Of a stretch of 64,000 nucleotides of DNA, positions 33,149 to 42,868 are shown piece by piece. The notes under the pieces are model-generated. The model was given only the letters and a program-made list of their open reading frames with translations. It was not told the origin of the DNA and did not search any database. The stretch's first letter is position 1. Each line of letters begins with the position of its first letter. Source of the stretch: Nocardioidaceae bacterium SCSIO 66511 (GTDB lineage Bacteria > Actinomycetota > Actinomycetes > Propionibacteriales > Nocardioidaceae). The translations under genes and the position numbers were made by a program. Where the stretch lies: NCBI GenBank assembly GCA_023100825.1, contig CP095846.1:3534001-3598000 (forward strand). The letters are read 5' to 3'.

Positions 33149-33685
33149 TCAGTCGGCCGAAGAGTCGCCGGAGGTCTTCTCGCTCTCCTCGGAGCGTACG
33201 AGGCTCGCGTAGTGGGAGCGGTAGTAGAGCAGCGGGTCATCGCCGTCGCCGACCTCGGCGTGCAGGACCTTTCCGACGACGATCGTGTGGTCGACCCCGT
33301 CGTAGGTCTGCCAGGTCTCGCATTCCAACCAAGCGAGCGCACCGTCGATGAGCACCGCGTCGATCGTCTTCGCCGGGCGGTGCTCTACCCGGTGCAGCTG
33401 GTTGTCGAGCGGACGGCCGCGGGTGGCGAACCAGGTTGCCGCGGCCTGGTTGTCCTCGGAAAGGATGGAAACCGCCCACGTGCGCGACTTGTCGACCGCA
33501 GCATGGAACCGGTTCTTGTGGTCGATGCAGACGAGTACGAGCGGTGGATCGAGGGCGACGGAGGTGAATGCGCTCGCGGTGAGAGCGTGATCCTTGCCGT
33601 CGATCCGGGTAGTGACGACCGTGACGCCGCTCGCGAACCTCCCGAGCGCGCCCCGGAACGCAGACTGGTCAACGGGTTGAGGCAC
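33149..33685 (-). CDS. Flavin reductase-like FMN-binding protein
   Basis: 178 residues. Flavin reductase domain marks: RGALGRFASGVTVVTTRIDG, HALTASAFTSVALDPPLVLV and the His in HTIVVGKVLHAEVG. Such proteins reduce FMN/FAD with NAD(P)H to feed two-component monooxygenases or act as oxygenases themselves; no partner monooxygenase is in the window. GTG start at 33685, two bases after the DUF6113-like gene stop, so it is part of the mshB operon. Confidence 0.9.
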   Translation of the reverse strand: MPQPVDQSAFRGALGRFASGVTVVTTRIDGKDHALTASAFTSVALDPPLVLVCIDHKNRFHAAVDKSRTWAVSILSEDNQAAATWFATRGRPLDNQLHRVEHRPAKTIDAVLIDGALAWLECETWQTYDGVDHTIVVGKVLHAEVGDGDDPLLYYRSHYASLVRSEESEKTSGDSSAD

Positions 33686-33687
33686 AC

Positions 33688-34080
33688 CTAAATCGTAGGC
33701 GCTGTCTTTCCGGAGGTCGGCCGGGGACCGGTCATCGAAACGACAACGGCAGCGCCGACGACGACGAGACCGCCGATCAGCATGGTGTAACCGATCCAGT
33801 CGGAGGCGAAGAGGTAGTCGCCCTCAGGGCGGCCGCTGAACAGATACATGAACATGACCGCCCAACCGACCGCGGCGCAGATCGCACCGATCGGCCGGTC
33901 GTCGAGCAGAGCTGCCGCGCGGACCACGAGATACGACGCGGTCAGCGACAGCGCCAGACCCCACGGCAGCTCGACGCCGAACGGAGACCAGACGTGGCGG
34001 TGTGCGATGAGCGCCGCAAGACAGACGACCGCGCCGGCAACGCCGAACGCCGCGCGTACCAACAGCTGTCGAGCGGGCAC
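33688..34080 (-). CDS. Small four-helix membrane protein (DUF6113-like)
   Basis: 130 residues with four hydrophobic helices: FGVAGAVVCLAALIAH, WGLALSLTASYLVVRAAAL, IGAICAAVGWAVMFMYLFSG and YTMLIGGLVVVGAAVVVSMTG (quoted in parts). The GRPEGDYLFASD loop is characteristic of a protein found next to mshB in actinobacteria (mycobacterial Rv1171). GTG start at 34080, six bases after the mshB stop, which indicates coupling. Function unknown. Confidence 0.78.
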   Translation of the reverse strand: MPARQLLVRAAFGVAGAVVCLAALIAHRHVWSPFGVELPWGLALSLTASYLVVRAAALLDDRPIGAICAAVGWAVMFMYLFSGRPEGDYLFASDWIGYTMLIGGLVVVGAAVVVSMTGPRPTSGKTAPTI

Positions 34081-34086
34081 GGGGCG

Positions 34087-34992
34087 CTACGCCACGCCGC
34101 CGAACAGGTCGGACTCCAGTTCGCCGTCAGGCGCGGAGCTCGCGCCCTTGGCGAGCCGGTAGTGCTCCACACCCCAGACCTGGTTGCCGATGTCGTTCGA
34201 GAACGCGAAGAACGGGCTGTCGTCGGTGATCTGAGTCGCATGAGCGCGCATCGCGTCCAGCTTCGCCTCAACGTACGCCGTGCCGTCGATCTCGGCATCG
34301 AGGTCGATGTCTTCGGAGACCATCGGCGGCAACTGACCATCGGGGTCCATGCCCTCGAACGTCGTGGTGTCGCCGGTTGCGCGGATCGCGCGAAGGCCTT
34401 CGCGCATGCGCGAGGCAGACATCGCATTCCAGTAGATCTTCGGGATGTCCCACGCTTCGCCGAGGTCGCGTCGATACGACGGGACTGCGGCCAGGCTCGC
34501 CGCATAGTGGGCGACCCGGTGAGCCTGCACATGGTCGGGATGCCCGTACGCGCCGAACTCGTCGTACGTGAGCAGGACCTGCGGGCGTACCTCGCGGATG
34601 ACCTCCACCAGATGCAAGGCAGCCTCGAGCAGATCGGCACGCCAGAACGAGTCGTCGCTGACATCGGGCGGAACCGCCGCGGCGCCGTCGTCGGTGTGGA
34701 TCATGCCCGAGTCGCGGTAACGCCCTGCGCCGCCGAGGAAGCGATGGTCGTTCACGCCGAGGATCTCCATCGCCTTGGTCAGCTCACCGATGCGGTGCTC
34801 CCCGAGTCCGTCGTCCTGATCGGCGGCCAGATGCGCCAGCTCGGGTACGAGCACCTCGCCGAGCTCACCGAGAGTGCAGGTCACCAACGTGACCTGAGCG
34901 CCCTCTGCCGCGTATTTGGCCATCGTGGCGCCGTTGCCGATGGTCTCGTCGTCGGGGTGGGCATGTACGAGCAGGAGGCGGCGATCTGTCAT
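34087..34992 (-). CDS. mshB: GlcNAc-Ins deacetylase MshB (mycothiol synthesis)
   Basis: 301 residues, LmbE-like fold. Zinc site: [16 protein letters not shown] (His and Asp of AHPDDE) and [14 protein letters not shown] (His of HPDH). The enzyme removes acetate from GlcNAc-inositol, the third enzymatic step of mycothiol synthesis, so the host makes mycothiol. Length matches MshB (about 300); the related Mca is of similar size, but the neighbouring small membrane gene favours MshB. I use the ATG at 34992 (MTDRRLLLV); the frame is open further upstream as a shadow of the S9 peptidase gene. Confidence 0.9.
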   Translation of the reverse strand: MTDRRLLLVHAHPDDETIGNGATMAKYAAEGAQVTLVTCTLGELGEVLVPELAHLAADQDDGLGEHRIGELTKAMEILGVNDHRFLGGAGRYRDSGMIHTDDGAAAVPPDVSDDSFWRADLLEAALHLVEVIREVRPQVLLTYDEFGAYGHPDHVQAHRVAHYAASLAAVPSYRRDLGEAWDIPKIYWNAMSASRMREGLRAIRATGDTTTFEGMDPDGQLPPMVSEDIDLDAEIDGTAYVEAKLDAMRAHATQITDDSPFFAFSNDIGNQVWGVEHYRLAKGASSAPDGELESDLFGGVA

Positions 34993-35079
34993 GGCGTCAA
35001 GACTAGTGCGTTGCGCCGACACGACCTGTGGTTCGGGCCAGACCAGGGTTGCGACGGCGGCTCCGCTTAGGGTTCCACC

Positions 35080-37173
35080 ATGACTGACGCCGTCTCGTTT
35101 CCTCGGTTGTACGCCCGCACGCTCCGCTTCACGCTCGGCACTCCGCGCAACCTGCGCGTGACGCCGGACGGTGAGCGAGTCCTGTTCGTTCGTACCCCGT
35201 CCGGAACGTCTCGTACGGGCGCCCTCTGGTCGTACGACGTGGCCGATGCGAGCGAGCGGCTCGTCGCCGACCCCGATGTTCTCCTCGGTGAACTCGGCGA
35301 GCAGCTCTCGGCAGAGGAGCGCGCCCGACGGGAGCGCAGCCGGGAAACCGCGAGCGGCATCGTCGGCTACACGATCGACGCCGCGGCGACCGTCGCGGTA
35401 TTCGCACTCTCCGGATCTGCCTGGATCGCAGACCTTTCCGGCGAGGGCGCCAGAGAGCTCCCGTCGACCGGCGCAGTGATCGATCCGCACATCGATCCGA
35501 CGGGCCGCACGATCGCCTATGCGAGCGGCAGTTCGCTGCGGGTGATCGATGCGGACGGCGCGAACGACCGTGCACTCGTCGAGCCCGACAACGACGACGT
35601 CGTCTGGGGTCAGGCGGAGTTCGTGGCAGCTGAGGAGATGGAGCGCTACCGCGGATTCTGGTGGGCGCCCGACGGTCGATCCCTGCTCGTCGAGCGCTAC
35701 GACAACAGCGCGGTACCTGTTTGGTACGTGGCTGACCCGGCCAATCCCGATACCGAACCGGTCGCCCACCGCTACCCTGCTGCCGGTTCGGCCAACGCCG
35801 ACGTCAGCCTATGGCACATCGGCCTCGACGGTACGCGTCGGCGAATCGACTGGGATTCCGATGCGTACCCGTACCTCACGCGGGTCAGCTGGGGGCCGAC
35901 CGGCTCGCCGCTACTCCAGGTGATGTCGCGCGACCAGCGCACCGCGCAGATCTGCGACATCGACATCGAGTCGGGCTCAACGACGCTCGTACGCGAGCTG
36001 CACGACGACACCTGGCTCGATCTGTTCATCGGCGCGCCCGCGTACGCACCCGACGGTCGACTCGTCACCGTCGAACCCGATTCAGACACGAACCGGGTAG
36101 CGCTCGACGGCGAACCGATCAGCCCGGTCGGCCTGCAGGTACGCACGATCCTCAGCATCGACGACCGCGGCATTCTGGTCGCCGCGAACGACGACCCGAC
36201 CGAGCTGCACCTCGTACGCATCGGACTCGACGGGTCGGTCAACCGACTGACTGCCGGCGGAGGCGTGCACGGTGGCTCGGCAGCAGAGTCCACGATGGTC
36301 GTCGTACGCTCGGCTCTGGACCTCGATGCCAGCACCGTGACGGTGTATCGAGACGGCGGCGAGATCGGCCAGATCTCCAACCTGGCAGAGGATCCGGGAT
36401 TCCGTGCGCGGGTCGAATCCGTGACGGTCGGCGAGCGGAACCTACACGCGGCCGTGCTGTTCCCTCGCGACCACCGCCCGGGCTCCCGTCGGCTCCCGGT
36501 GCTGATGGACCCCTATGGCGGCCCGCACGCGCTGCGCAACGTGAAATCTGCGCGCGCCTTCCTCCTGCCGCAATGGCTCGCAGACCAAGGCTTCTGCGTG
36601 ATCGTCTCCGACGGTCGCGGCACACCAGGTCGCGGCCCAGCCTGGGATCGCGCAATCCGTGACGACTTCGTCGGCGCAACGCTCGACGATCAAGTCGACG
36701 TGCTCGCCGGAGTGGCACACGCGTACCCCGACGACCTCGACACGAGCCGAGTTGCGATGACCGGCTGGTCGTACGGCGGCTATCTGTCTGCCCTCGCCGT
36801 GCTTCGCCGACCGGACGTCTTCCATGCCGGCGTCGCCGGCGCACCCGTCACCGACTGGCGCCTCTACGACACCTTCTACACCGAGCGCTACCTCGGACAC
36901 CCAGACGACCAACCCGACGTGTACGACCGCAACTCCCTCAGCGAACTCGCCGGCGGCCTCGAGCGGCCGTTGATGATCATCCACGGCCTGGTCGACGACA
37001 ACGTCGTCGTCGCACATTCGCTGCGGCTCTCGTCGGCGCTACTCGCGGCCGGGAAGCCGCATGAGGTGCTCCCGCTCACCGGTGTCACGCATATGACCCC
37101 GCAGGAGAAGGTCGCCGAGAACCTGCAAGTGCTGCAGGTGGAGTTCATCAAGCGGAGCTTGGGGGTTGGGTAG
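35080..37173 (+). CDS. S9-family prolyl oligopeptidase (DPP-IV-like)
   Basis: 697 residues. The N-terminal DPP-IV beta-propeller (about 30-420) includes [26 protein letters not shown] and the EE pair ([10 protein letters not shown]) that binds the substrate amino terminus in DPP-IV. The alpha/beta-hydrolase domain has catalytic Ser in [11 protein letters not shown] (about 565), Asp in HGLVDDNVV (about 643) and His in [10 protein letters not shown] (about 675). It should release N-terminal dipeptides or cleave after proline. No signal peptide is seen, so it is likely cytosolic. Divergent from mshB. Confidence 0.92.
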   Translation: MTDAVSFPRLYARTLRFTLGTPRNLRVTPDGERVLFVRTPSGTSRTGALWSYDVADASERLVADPDVLLGELGEQLSAEERARRERSRETASGIVGYTIDAAATVAVFALSGSAWIADLSGEGARELPSTGAVIDPHIDPTGRTIAYASGSSLRVIDADGANDRALVEPDNDDVVWGQAEFVAAEEMERYRGFWWAPDGRSLLVERYDNSAVPVWYVADPANPDTEPVAHRYPAAGSANADVSLWHIGLDGTRRRIDWDSDAYPYLTRVSWGPTGSPLLQVMSRDQRTAQICDIDIESGSTTLVRELHDDTWLDLFIGAPAYAPDGRLVTVEPDSDTNRVALDGEPISPVGLQVRTILSIDDRGILVAANDDPTELHLVRIGLDGSVNRLTAGGGVHGGSAAESTMVVVRSALDLDASTVTVYRDGGEIGQISNLAEDPGFRARVESVTVGERNLHAAVLFPRDHRPGSRRLPVLMDPYGGPHALRNVKSARAFLLPQWLADQGFCVIVSDGRGTPGRGPAWDRAIRDDFVGATLDDQVDVLAGVAHAYPDDLDTSRVAMTGWSYGGYLSALAVLRRPDVFHAGVAGAPVTDWRLYDTFYTERYLGHPDDQPDVYDRNSLSELAGGLERPLMIIHGLVDDNVVVAHSLRLSSALLAAGKPHEVLPLTGVTHMTPQEKVAENLQVLQVEFIKRSLGVG

Positions 37174-37427
37174 CGGTCGCGGCGGCGTTCCTTTGTCCTT
37201 CTCGCTTCGTCGGTTCCTGTCCTTCGTCGTTTCCCGCCGCTGCGGTTCTCTCCCTCACGGTTTCCGCGCACTTCGGTTCTCTTCTTGGCGGCGACGACGC
37301 CGGGTACGCGCCGGTTGCCGCCTTCCCCGCGACCATCCCGCTTCACCAGTTGGCGCTTTCACGGTTCTCCGTCGTTCGCCGATTTCCCTTTAAAACAAGG
37401 CGATTCGGCGCCCTCTTCTCTTGCCCA
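37174..37427. other. Pyrimidine-rich non-coding leader region
   Basis: 254 bp between the S9 peptidase stop and the DUF222 promoter. The strand shown is rich in CTTC, TTCG and TTCC motifs with low purine content. A few stretches (CTTCTCGCTTCG followed by TCGG) resemble the minus-oriented units at 28.4 kb, but the match is weak and I do not assign it to that family. No gene is supported here. Confidence 0.5.
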
Positions 37428-37449
37428 TCGAACACTTTTGCGATACAAT
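37428..37449 (+). promoter_or_regulatory. SOS-box-like operator overlapping a leaderless promoter
   Basis: TCGAACACTTTTGCGA (37428-37443) matches the actinobacterial LexA box TCGAAC-N4-GTTCGA at 10 of 12 positions. TACAAT (37444-37449) is a strong -10 hexamer directly after it. Only seven bases separate that hexamer from the ATG at 37457, so the transcript is probably leaderless. No ribosome-binding site is present, in agreement. LexA control is inferred from the box. Confidence 0.6.
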
Positions 37450-37456
37450 AGGTTCC

Positions 37457-38962
37457 ATGTTCGAGCCGCAGACCTACACCCGCCTCCGCGACCTCGCGGG
37501 TCGGGCTGCGAACGCTTCCGATGCCGTTGGTCTTGCGACTGATGAGCAGCTTTGTGGCGCACTTCGGGATCTGCAGTCGGCACTGGATCTGCTCGACGGG
37601 GTACGCGCCTCCCTGTTCGCGCAGTTGAAGGAGTCTGAGGCCCACAAGTCCGACGGCGCCTCCACGGTCGCCGGGTGGGCCCGCCAAGAGTTGCGGATGG
37701 GGCTCGGCGAGTCACGCCGTCACACCAAAGCCGGCCAGACCCTCAAGACGTTGCCGAAGGTTGCCGCCGCTCTGGATGCCGGGACGATTCGGGGTGCGCA
37801 TGTCGACGAGTTCACCGTCGGCGTCACCAAGGTCGGCGTCGACATCATGACGAACCTGCAAGACGTACTGCTGCCGATCGCCCGCGAGTGTGAGCCCCGG
37901 GATCTGCGGGTGGCGATCAACGAACTCAACGACATCGTGAACTGCGAAGAACGCGATAAGGCGTACCAGCGGGGCATGAACAAACGCGACATCCGGGTCG
38001 ACAAATGCGGTGACGGCTACTACGTCTCCGGGATGCTCGACCCCGTCACCGGAGCAAAGTTCTCCCAATGGCTCAAAACCGTGTCAATGCCCGAATACGA
38101 CGGCGACGACCGCCCACCCTCCGACCGCCGCGTCGACGGACTCGGACGGATGCTCGACGACCAAAACACCCCACCACCACCAGAAGACAACCAGCAGCAG
38201 ACCTCAGACGAGCAGCCCGGTGAGCAGGAAGAGCAGCAGCCCGGGCAGGAGCCGTCGAGGCCGCGCCGGCGTGCCGACACCACCCTGCTCGTCCTCGCCG
38301 ACCTCGAAACCCTCCTGCGCCTCCCCGGCGCCCGTCCGGCCACCCTCGTCGGGTTCGGACCCATCGGCCCGCAACTCCTCGGCTACCTCACCTGCGGAGC
38401 CGATACATCAGGTGTCCTCACCCACGGGGTCACTGGCGGCACGGTCCCGCAGGCCGACGTCCTCAACGTCGGGCGTACCAGCCGCCTCGCCACGACAGCG
38501 CAACGCAAAGCGATCACCGCCCGACAAGACGGCATCTGCGCGAACCCCGGCTGCGGATCCACGTTCCTGGAGTTCCACCACGTCAACTGGTGGAACCGCG
38601 ACGGCGGGCGTACCGACCTGTCCAATTTGGTCGGAATCTGCGGCGGCTGCCACCACCTCGTCCACCAAAACAAGCTCATCATCCGAGCCGACGGGCACGG
38701 CGGCTTCACGTTCCACCGCTCCACCGGCACGATCATCGACGACCACGCCCGCATCACCAAACAACGCGTCCGCGACCTCATCGCCACAATCCGCCACACC
38801 GCCGAAACCGGCGACAACACCGAACCAAGACCGACAGCACCGGAGCCACCACCCAGGCCACGGATCGACACCGGCTGGCTCACCCCACTCACACCAGACC
38901 AACGATCACCCGGCGAACAACACCTCTACGCTCACCTCGACCTGCACCGGGGCACGTCTTAG
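37457..38962 (+). CDS. DUF222/HNH endonuclease (13E12 repeat family)
   Basis: 501 residues. DUF222 domain (about 1-330), including AGWARQELRMGLGESRRHTK and GTIRGAHVDEFTVGV, then a low-complexity linker rich in Gln, Glu and Pro (about 235-285), and an intact HNH nuclease: CANPGCGSTFLEFHHVNWW and GICGGCHHLVHQNK give the zinc cysteines and catalytic His residues. These proteins are multicopy in actinobacteria and tied to REP13E12 elements; function is unsettled. The ATG at 37457 lies 7 bases from a -10 hexamer and an SOS-like box. No truncation is seen. Confidence 0.88.
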   Translation: MFEPQTYTRLRDLAGRAANASDAVGLATDEQLCGALRDLQSALDLLDGVRASLFAQLKESEAHKSDGASTVAGWARQELRMGLGESRRHTKAGQTLKTLPKVAAALDAGTIRGAHVDEFTVGVTKVGVDIMTNLQDVLLPIARECEPRDLRVAINELNDIVNCEERDKAYQRGMNKRDIRVDKCGDGYYVSGMLDPVTGAKFSQWLKTVSMPEYDGDDRPPSDRRVDGLGRMLDDQNTPPPPEDNQQQTSDEQPGEQEEQQPGQEPSRPRRRADTTLLVLADLETLLRLPGARPATLVGFGPIGPQLLGYLTCGADTSGVLTHGVTGGTVPQADVLNVGRTSRLATTAQRKAITARQDGICANPGCGSTFLEFHHVNWWNRDGGRTDLSNLVGICGGCHHLVHQNKLIIRADGHGGFTFHRSTGTIIDDHARITKQRVRDLIATIRHTAETGDNTEPRPTAPEPPPRPRIDTGWLTPLTPDQRSPGEQHLYAHLDLHRGTS

Positions 38963-39019
38963 ATCCTCTGGGCGTCCGGGCCCGTCGACGTGTCACCGCC
39001 CAGTCGGTACGGTCGACAT

Positions 39020-39307
39020 ATGAGCGAGATCCTGAGCAACGAACAGCTCCACGCGGCAATGGCAGAACACCCCCACTGGGAGGTTCGCGAGGGCATGCTC
39101 GTGCGCTCGGTGCAGGCGTCTACCTTCCCCGAGGGCATTCGGCTGGTCGACGCGGTCGCAGAACGCGCCGAGGCCGCTCAGCATCATCCCGATATCGACA
39201 TCCGCTGGACCACCGTGACGTTTGCGCTGACGACTCACTCCGAGGGTGGCATCACCGCGAAAGACGTCGAGATGGCCGCCCAGATCGACACCCTCATCGA
39301 CGGCTGA
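39020..39307 (+). CDS. Pterin-4a-carbinolamine dehydratase
   Basis: 95 residues. The PCD signature is clear: AEAAQHHPDIDIRWTTVTF carries the catalytic HHP motif, and ALTTHSEGGITAKDVEMAAQ the closing helix. The enzyme dehydrates 4a-hydroxytetrahydrobiopterin and recycles pterin cofactor. No phenylalanine hydroxylase is nearby; some bacterial homologues take part in molybdopterin or folate metabolism instead. The ATG at 39020 is used. The end overlaps the convergent DUF1203 gene by 14 bp. Confidence 0.9.
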   Translation: MSEILSNEQLHAAMAEHPHWEVREGMLVRSVQASTFPEGIRLVDAVAERAEAAQHHPDIDIRWTTVTFALTTHSEGGITAKDVEMAAQIDTLIDG

Positions 39308-39770
39308 CGGCAACGAACATGAAGCAGCCGTGCAATATGTTGCGGCTGTGCACCTGAACAACCCCCGGTGCAGCGAGTACTTCTTCCAGTTCGCGCTCCG
39401 GGTCCGTGCCGTCATGCGTACGCGACGCGTCGTGGATCCAACCGAGCTCGTCGTACGCCCGCAGCACCTGCGGACGGCCGCGCCAATCACTCGGGTAAGC
39501 CCCATCGGCGGGACCGGCACATGTGTGGCGATGGACGTAGACGGCTCCGGTCTCGCTGTACGGGCTGCGCGGCATCGGCGGGCGGTAGCCGAACAGCATG
39601 ATGGCCTCACCGAACCGTGCATCGCGCAGGCAGCAGCGCAACGGCTCGCCGCCGACCGCGCACAGGTCAACGGCAGGCGTGCCTGCGTAGTCGACGAACG
39701 ACGTACGCACGTCGTCGAGCTCGGCGGCATCGATCGGACTGATCGTGAAAGGTCGGGTTCTCGTTGTCAT
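39294..39770 (-). CDS. DUF1203 protein
   Basis: 158 residues. Typical pattern: PLRCCLRDARFGEAIMLFGY, SPYSETGAVYVHRHTC and VVQVHSRNILHGCFMFV. DUF1203 proteins are small and of unknown function; conserved His and Cys residues near the middle (HRHTCAG) could bind metal. Start ATG at 39770. It stands 46 bp downstream of the antiporter gene end, same strand, and could be read through from it... the antiporter lies at lower priority downstream, so co-transcription is uncertain. Confidence 0.85.
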   Translation of the reverse strand: MTTRTRPFTISPIDAAELDDVRTSFVDYAGTPAVDLCAVGGEPLRCCLRDARFGEAIMLFGYRPPMPRSPYSETGAVYVHRHTCAGPADGAYPSDWRGRPQVLRAYDELGWIHDASRTHDGTDPERELEEVLAAPGVVQVHSRNILHGCFMFVAVSRR

Positions 39771-39816
39771 ACCTCGCAGACGCTGCGTCCCGACCATCCG
39801 TGAGATCGGCCGCGGA

Positions 39817-41700
39817 CTAGCCGGTCACGTGGTGCACGAAGCACCAGCGCCAGGCCTCGCCCGGCTCGAAGCTGCGCATCACGGCATGGTCGCTGCTCTT
39901 CCAATGCGCTGACGCGTGCCGACCCGGCGAGGAGTCACAGCACCCGATGTATCCGCACACCATGCACTCGCGCAGATGCACCCAGGTTGCCCCCTCCTCC
40001 AGACACTGCTCACAGCCCTCGGGCGTACGCGGGCGCGGCACGTCGACGTACGTACGTAGGTCCGCACACTTGCCTCGGTTTCCTGATGGCACCAGGTCCA
40101 CCTCTCTCTGCGAGGTCGTCGTGCCGTCTGCTGAGCGATCGAGGATCGTCTCCTCCACATCGAGCGCATCGAGCACCTGCCGGAGCACGGTCTGGTCGAC
40201 GAGTCCGTTGCGGCGGATCCGCAGTACCTCCTCGCGCTCCGACTCCAGCATCGCATCGCGCAGCCTCGCGTACTGCGCCGAAGGCGGTTCACTGGAACCG
40301 CCCAGCCGCTCCCATACGGCGTTCGCCCGATCGAGTGAACGCTGCTGCAGCCGCCGGACCACCTCATCGGGTTCATCCCCGGTGAGCTCGTTGTCGAGGC
40401 GTTTCAGGCCGGCGCGAGCCGCACGCTGGTAGACCGTCGCCTCCTGCAGATGATCCTCGTGCGGGTCGGGAGGACGCAGATCCAGCCGGCGTACGAGCGG
40501 CGGCAGGGTGAGGCCCTGGATGAGCAGGGTTCCGGCAGTGACGAAGAACGCGACCGCGACGAACACCTCGCGGTACGGGGTGTCCTCGGGCAACAGGAAT
40601 ACCGCGGCGAGTGTCACGACGCCGCGCATTCCCGCCCAGGACACGACGGTCGTGAACTGCCACGGTGGGCTCGGATCGACCCGTCGGACCGCCGGGATCA
40701 TTCGCGGTACGTACGTCGCCGGGAACACCCAGCAGAACCGCAGGACGATCGTCGCAACCAACGTGGCGACGCAGGTCCACACGATCGTCGACGTCGCGAG
40801 GTCGCTGTCGCCCAGATCGGAGAGGACCGAACGTACCTGCAACCCGATCAGCAAGAACACGGTGTTCTCGAGCAAAAACCCGATCGTCGCCCAGATCGTC
40901 CGCTCGAACACACGCGACGAAGCCGACTGGATCACCGGAGCCTTGTGCCCGAGCAGCAGGCCCGCGACGACGACGGCGAGCACACCGGACGCATGGATCT
41001 CCTCTGCCGGGATGTAAGCGATCCAAGGCGTGAGGATCGAAATCGACACGTCCGTCAGCGTGTCCGTGACCCGCCGGCGTACCCAGCCGACCACCACGGC
41101 GACGACCACTCCGATCGCGATGGCACCCAGCGACGAGACCACGAGGTCGGCGCCAACGGCCCACACCGTCACACCACCGGCGCCCATCGCCGCGATCGCA
41201 GTGCGCAGGGTGACCAAGGCGGTCGCGTCGTTGACCAGGCTCTCGCCCTCGAGAATCGTGACGATGCGGCGCGGCATCCCGACCCGCCGCGCGATCGAGG
41301 TGGCTGCGACCGCGTCCGGCGGCGCCACGACGGCGCCCAGTGCGAGCGCCGCGGCGAGTGGGACCGGCAGCAGCCACCAGATGAGCAACCCGATCCCGAG
41401 CGTCGTGAACACGACCAATCCGACCGACAGCAGCGCGATCGGGCGCTTGTTCCGCCGGAAGTCGATCAGCGACGTACGGATCGCCGCCGCGTACAGCAGC
41501 GGTGGCAGCAGGCCGAGCAGAACCAGATCGGGCGTCAGGGCGACGTCGGGGATGAACGGTACGTACGACCCGACGAACCCGGCGACGACCAACACCAGCG
41601 GCGCGGGGATCCCGGTGCGGCGAGCGAGCGCGCTGACCGCGACGACGCAGGTGACGATGACGACCATGGTGACGGCGATGTGCACGGTGCCTATTCTCAC
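39817..41700 (-). CDS. CPA1 Na+/H+ antiporter with C-terminal UBP zinc finger
   Basis: 627 residues. About 12 helices (1-410) of the NhaP/CPA1 type, with GAVVAPPDAVAATSIARRVG and LEGESLVNDATALVTLR as the ion-site motifs. A cytosolic helical region (about 420-540) follows, and the last 85 residues are a ubiquitin-hydrolase-type zinc finger: GCEQCLEEG, WVHLRECMVCGYIGCCD and the His series HASAHWKSSDH. It should exchange Na+ or K+ for protons; the finger may sense or tether. The track start is a GTG at 41700, with another GTG at 41685. Confidence 0.88.
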   Translation of the reverse strand: MRIGTVHIAVTMVVIVTCVVAVSALARRTGIPAPLVLVVAGFVGSYVPFIPDVALTPDLVLLGLLPPLLYAAAIRTSLIDFRRNKRPIALLSVGLVVFTTLGIGLLIWWLLPVPLAAALALGAVVAPPDAVAATSIARRVGMPRRIVTILEGESLVNDATALVTLRTAIAAMGAGGVTVWAVGADLVVSSLGAIAIGVVVAVVVGWVRRRVTDTLTDVSISILTPWIAYIPAEEIHASGVLAVVVAGLLLGHKAPVIQSASSRVFERTIWATIGFLLENTVFLLIGLQVRSVLSDLGDSDLATSTIVWTCVATLVATIVLRFCWVFPATYVPRMIPAVRRVDPSPPWQFTTVVSWAGMRGVVTLAAVFLLPEDTPYREVFVAVAFFVTAGTLLIQGLTLPPLVRRLDLRPPDPHEDHLQEATVYQRAARAGLKRLDNELTGDEPDEVVRRLQQRSLDRANAVWERLGGSSEPPSAQYARLRDAMLESEREEVLRIRRNGLVDQTVLRQVLDALDVEETILDRSADGTTTSQREVDLVPSGNRGKCADLRTYVDVPRPRTPEGCEQCLEEGATWVHLRECMVCGYIGCCDSSPGRHASAHWKSSDHAVMRSFEPGEAWRWCFVHHVTG

Positions 41701-41749
41701 AGCCGCGCCCTAACCGGTTCGGGCTATGCGCACGCTAAGGTCTTGCGCG

Positions 41750-42868
41750 ATGACCTCCTTCCCCTCCCGCATCGCGTTGTCCGTCGCTGCCCTCGTTGCC
41801 GCCTCACTGCTCGTTTCATGCTCGTCCGACGACGACACCGGGGCCGATGCACCGGCCGATCGTCCCGAGTCGCGCACGCTGACGCCCGACAGCGGCCACA
41901 AGAGCGAGAAGGCCGCCTCGAGACCTGAATCGCGCACGGCAGATCCCGAGGACGACGCCGCCGAGGAGCCCGCTCCCTCTGACGAGCCGGAGGATCCGGA
42001 GCCGACCGCCGAATCGGACGACGAACCACCGGCCGAACGCCCCGACGCGGGCCCGTCGCGTACCCGGATCGCACCCAACCTCCCGGCGGGTGACGAGGGC
42101 GTACTCGACGGTCGACGGATGGTCGCGTTGTACGGGGTGCCCGGAACGCCTTCCCTCGGTGCACTCGGCGAACAACCGCTCGACGCCTCCATCACCCGGG
42201 TCAAAAAGCTCGCCGAGCAGTACGAGAAGTTCACCGACGACGAGGTCGTGCCGACCTTCGAGATCATCGCGAGCGTCGCGTCGACGAGCGCCGGCGGCGA
42301 CGGAGACTTCTCGTCCGAGTTGTCGCTGTCGAGCCTTCGCCCCTGGGTGGAGCGGGCCGCTGAGGAAGGTGTCTACGTCGTACTCGATCTGCAGCCCGGA
42401 CGCAACGGATTCGAGCGCCAGGCCAAGCGGTACGCGCCGCTGCTCAAGTACCCCCATGTCGGGCTCGCGCTGGACCCGGAATGGCGGCTCGGGCCGAACC
42501 AGCGTCACCTCGAGCAGATCGGCTCGGTGCACGGTGACGAGGTCAACGCCACCATCGACTGGCTGGCCGACCTCACCCGCCAGGAGAAGCTGCCGCAGAA
42601 GCTTGTCGTACTCCATCAGTTCCGTACGTCGATGATCGTCGACCGAAAGCGCGTCCGTACCGACCGCGACGAAGTCGAGGTGCTGATCCACGCCGACGGT
42701 CAGGGCGCGCAGGCCGCCAAACGCGGAACCTGGCGGACACTCCACCAGGGCGCGCCAAAGGATGTGCGCTGGGGCTGGAAGAACTTCATCGACGAGGACC
42801 ACCCGATGCTGACGCCGAAGCAGACGTACCAGGTGCGCCCGCGGCCCGACTTCGTCAGCTATCAGTAG
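41750..42868 (+). CDS. Lipoprotein of unknown function with acidic linker
   Basis: 372 residues. Signal peptide with lipobox LLVSC (Cys about residue 24). A disordered Asp/Glu/Pro/Ser linker (25-105) precedes a folded domain: RRMVALYGVPGTPSLGALGE, VPTFEIIASVAST, GVYVVLDLQPGRNGFE and HVGLALDPEWRLG. These alternating strand-helix patterns suggest a TIM-barrel, glycosidase-like fold, but no catalytic pair is recognised. ATG at 41750. Divergent from the antiporter, with only 49 bp between. Its end overlaps the VOC gene by 14 bp. Confidence 0.75.
   Translation: MTSFPSRIALSVAALVAASLLVSCSSDDDTGADAPADRPESRTLTPDSGHKSEKAASRPESRTADPEDDAAEEPAPSDEPEDPEPTAESDDEPPAERPDAGPSRTRIAPNLPAGDEGVLDGRRMVALYGVPGTPSLGALGEQPLDASITRVKKLAEQYEKFTDDEVVPTFEIIASVASTSAGGDGDFSSELSLSSLRPWVERAAEEGVYVVLDLQPGRNGFERQAKRYAPLLKYPHVGLALDPEWRLGPNQRHLEQIGSVHGDEVNATIDWLADLTRQEKLPQKLVVLHQFRTSMIVDRKRVRTDRDEVEVLIHADGQGAQAAKRGTWRTLHQGAPKDVRWGWKNFIDEDHPMLTPKQTYQVRPRPDFVSYQ

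Noticed and set aside
37174-37427. Copy of the ~53-bp unit family
   Set aside because: Shares only pyrimidine-rich composition and short words; no clean unit alignment could be made.
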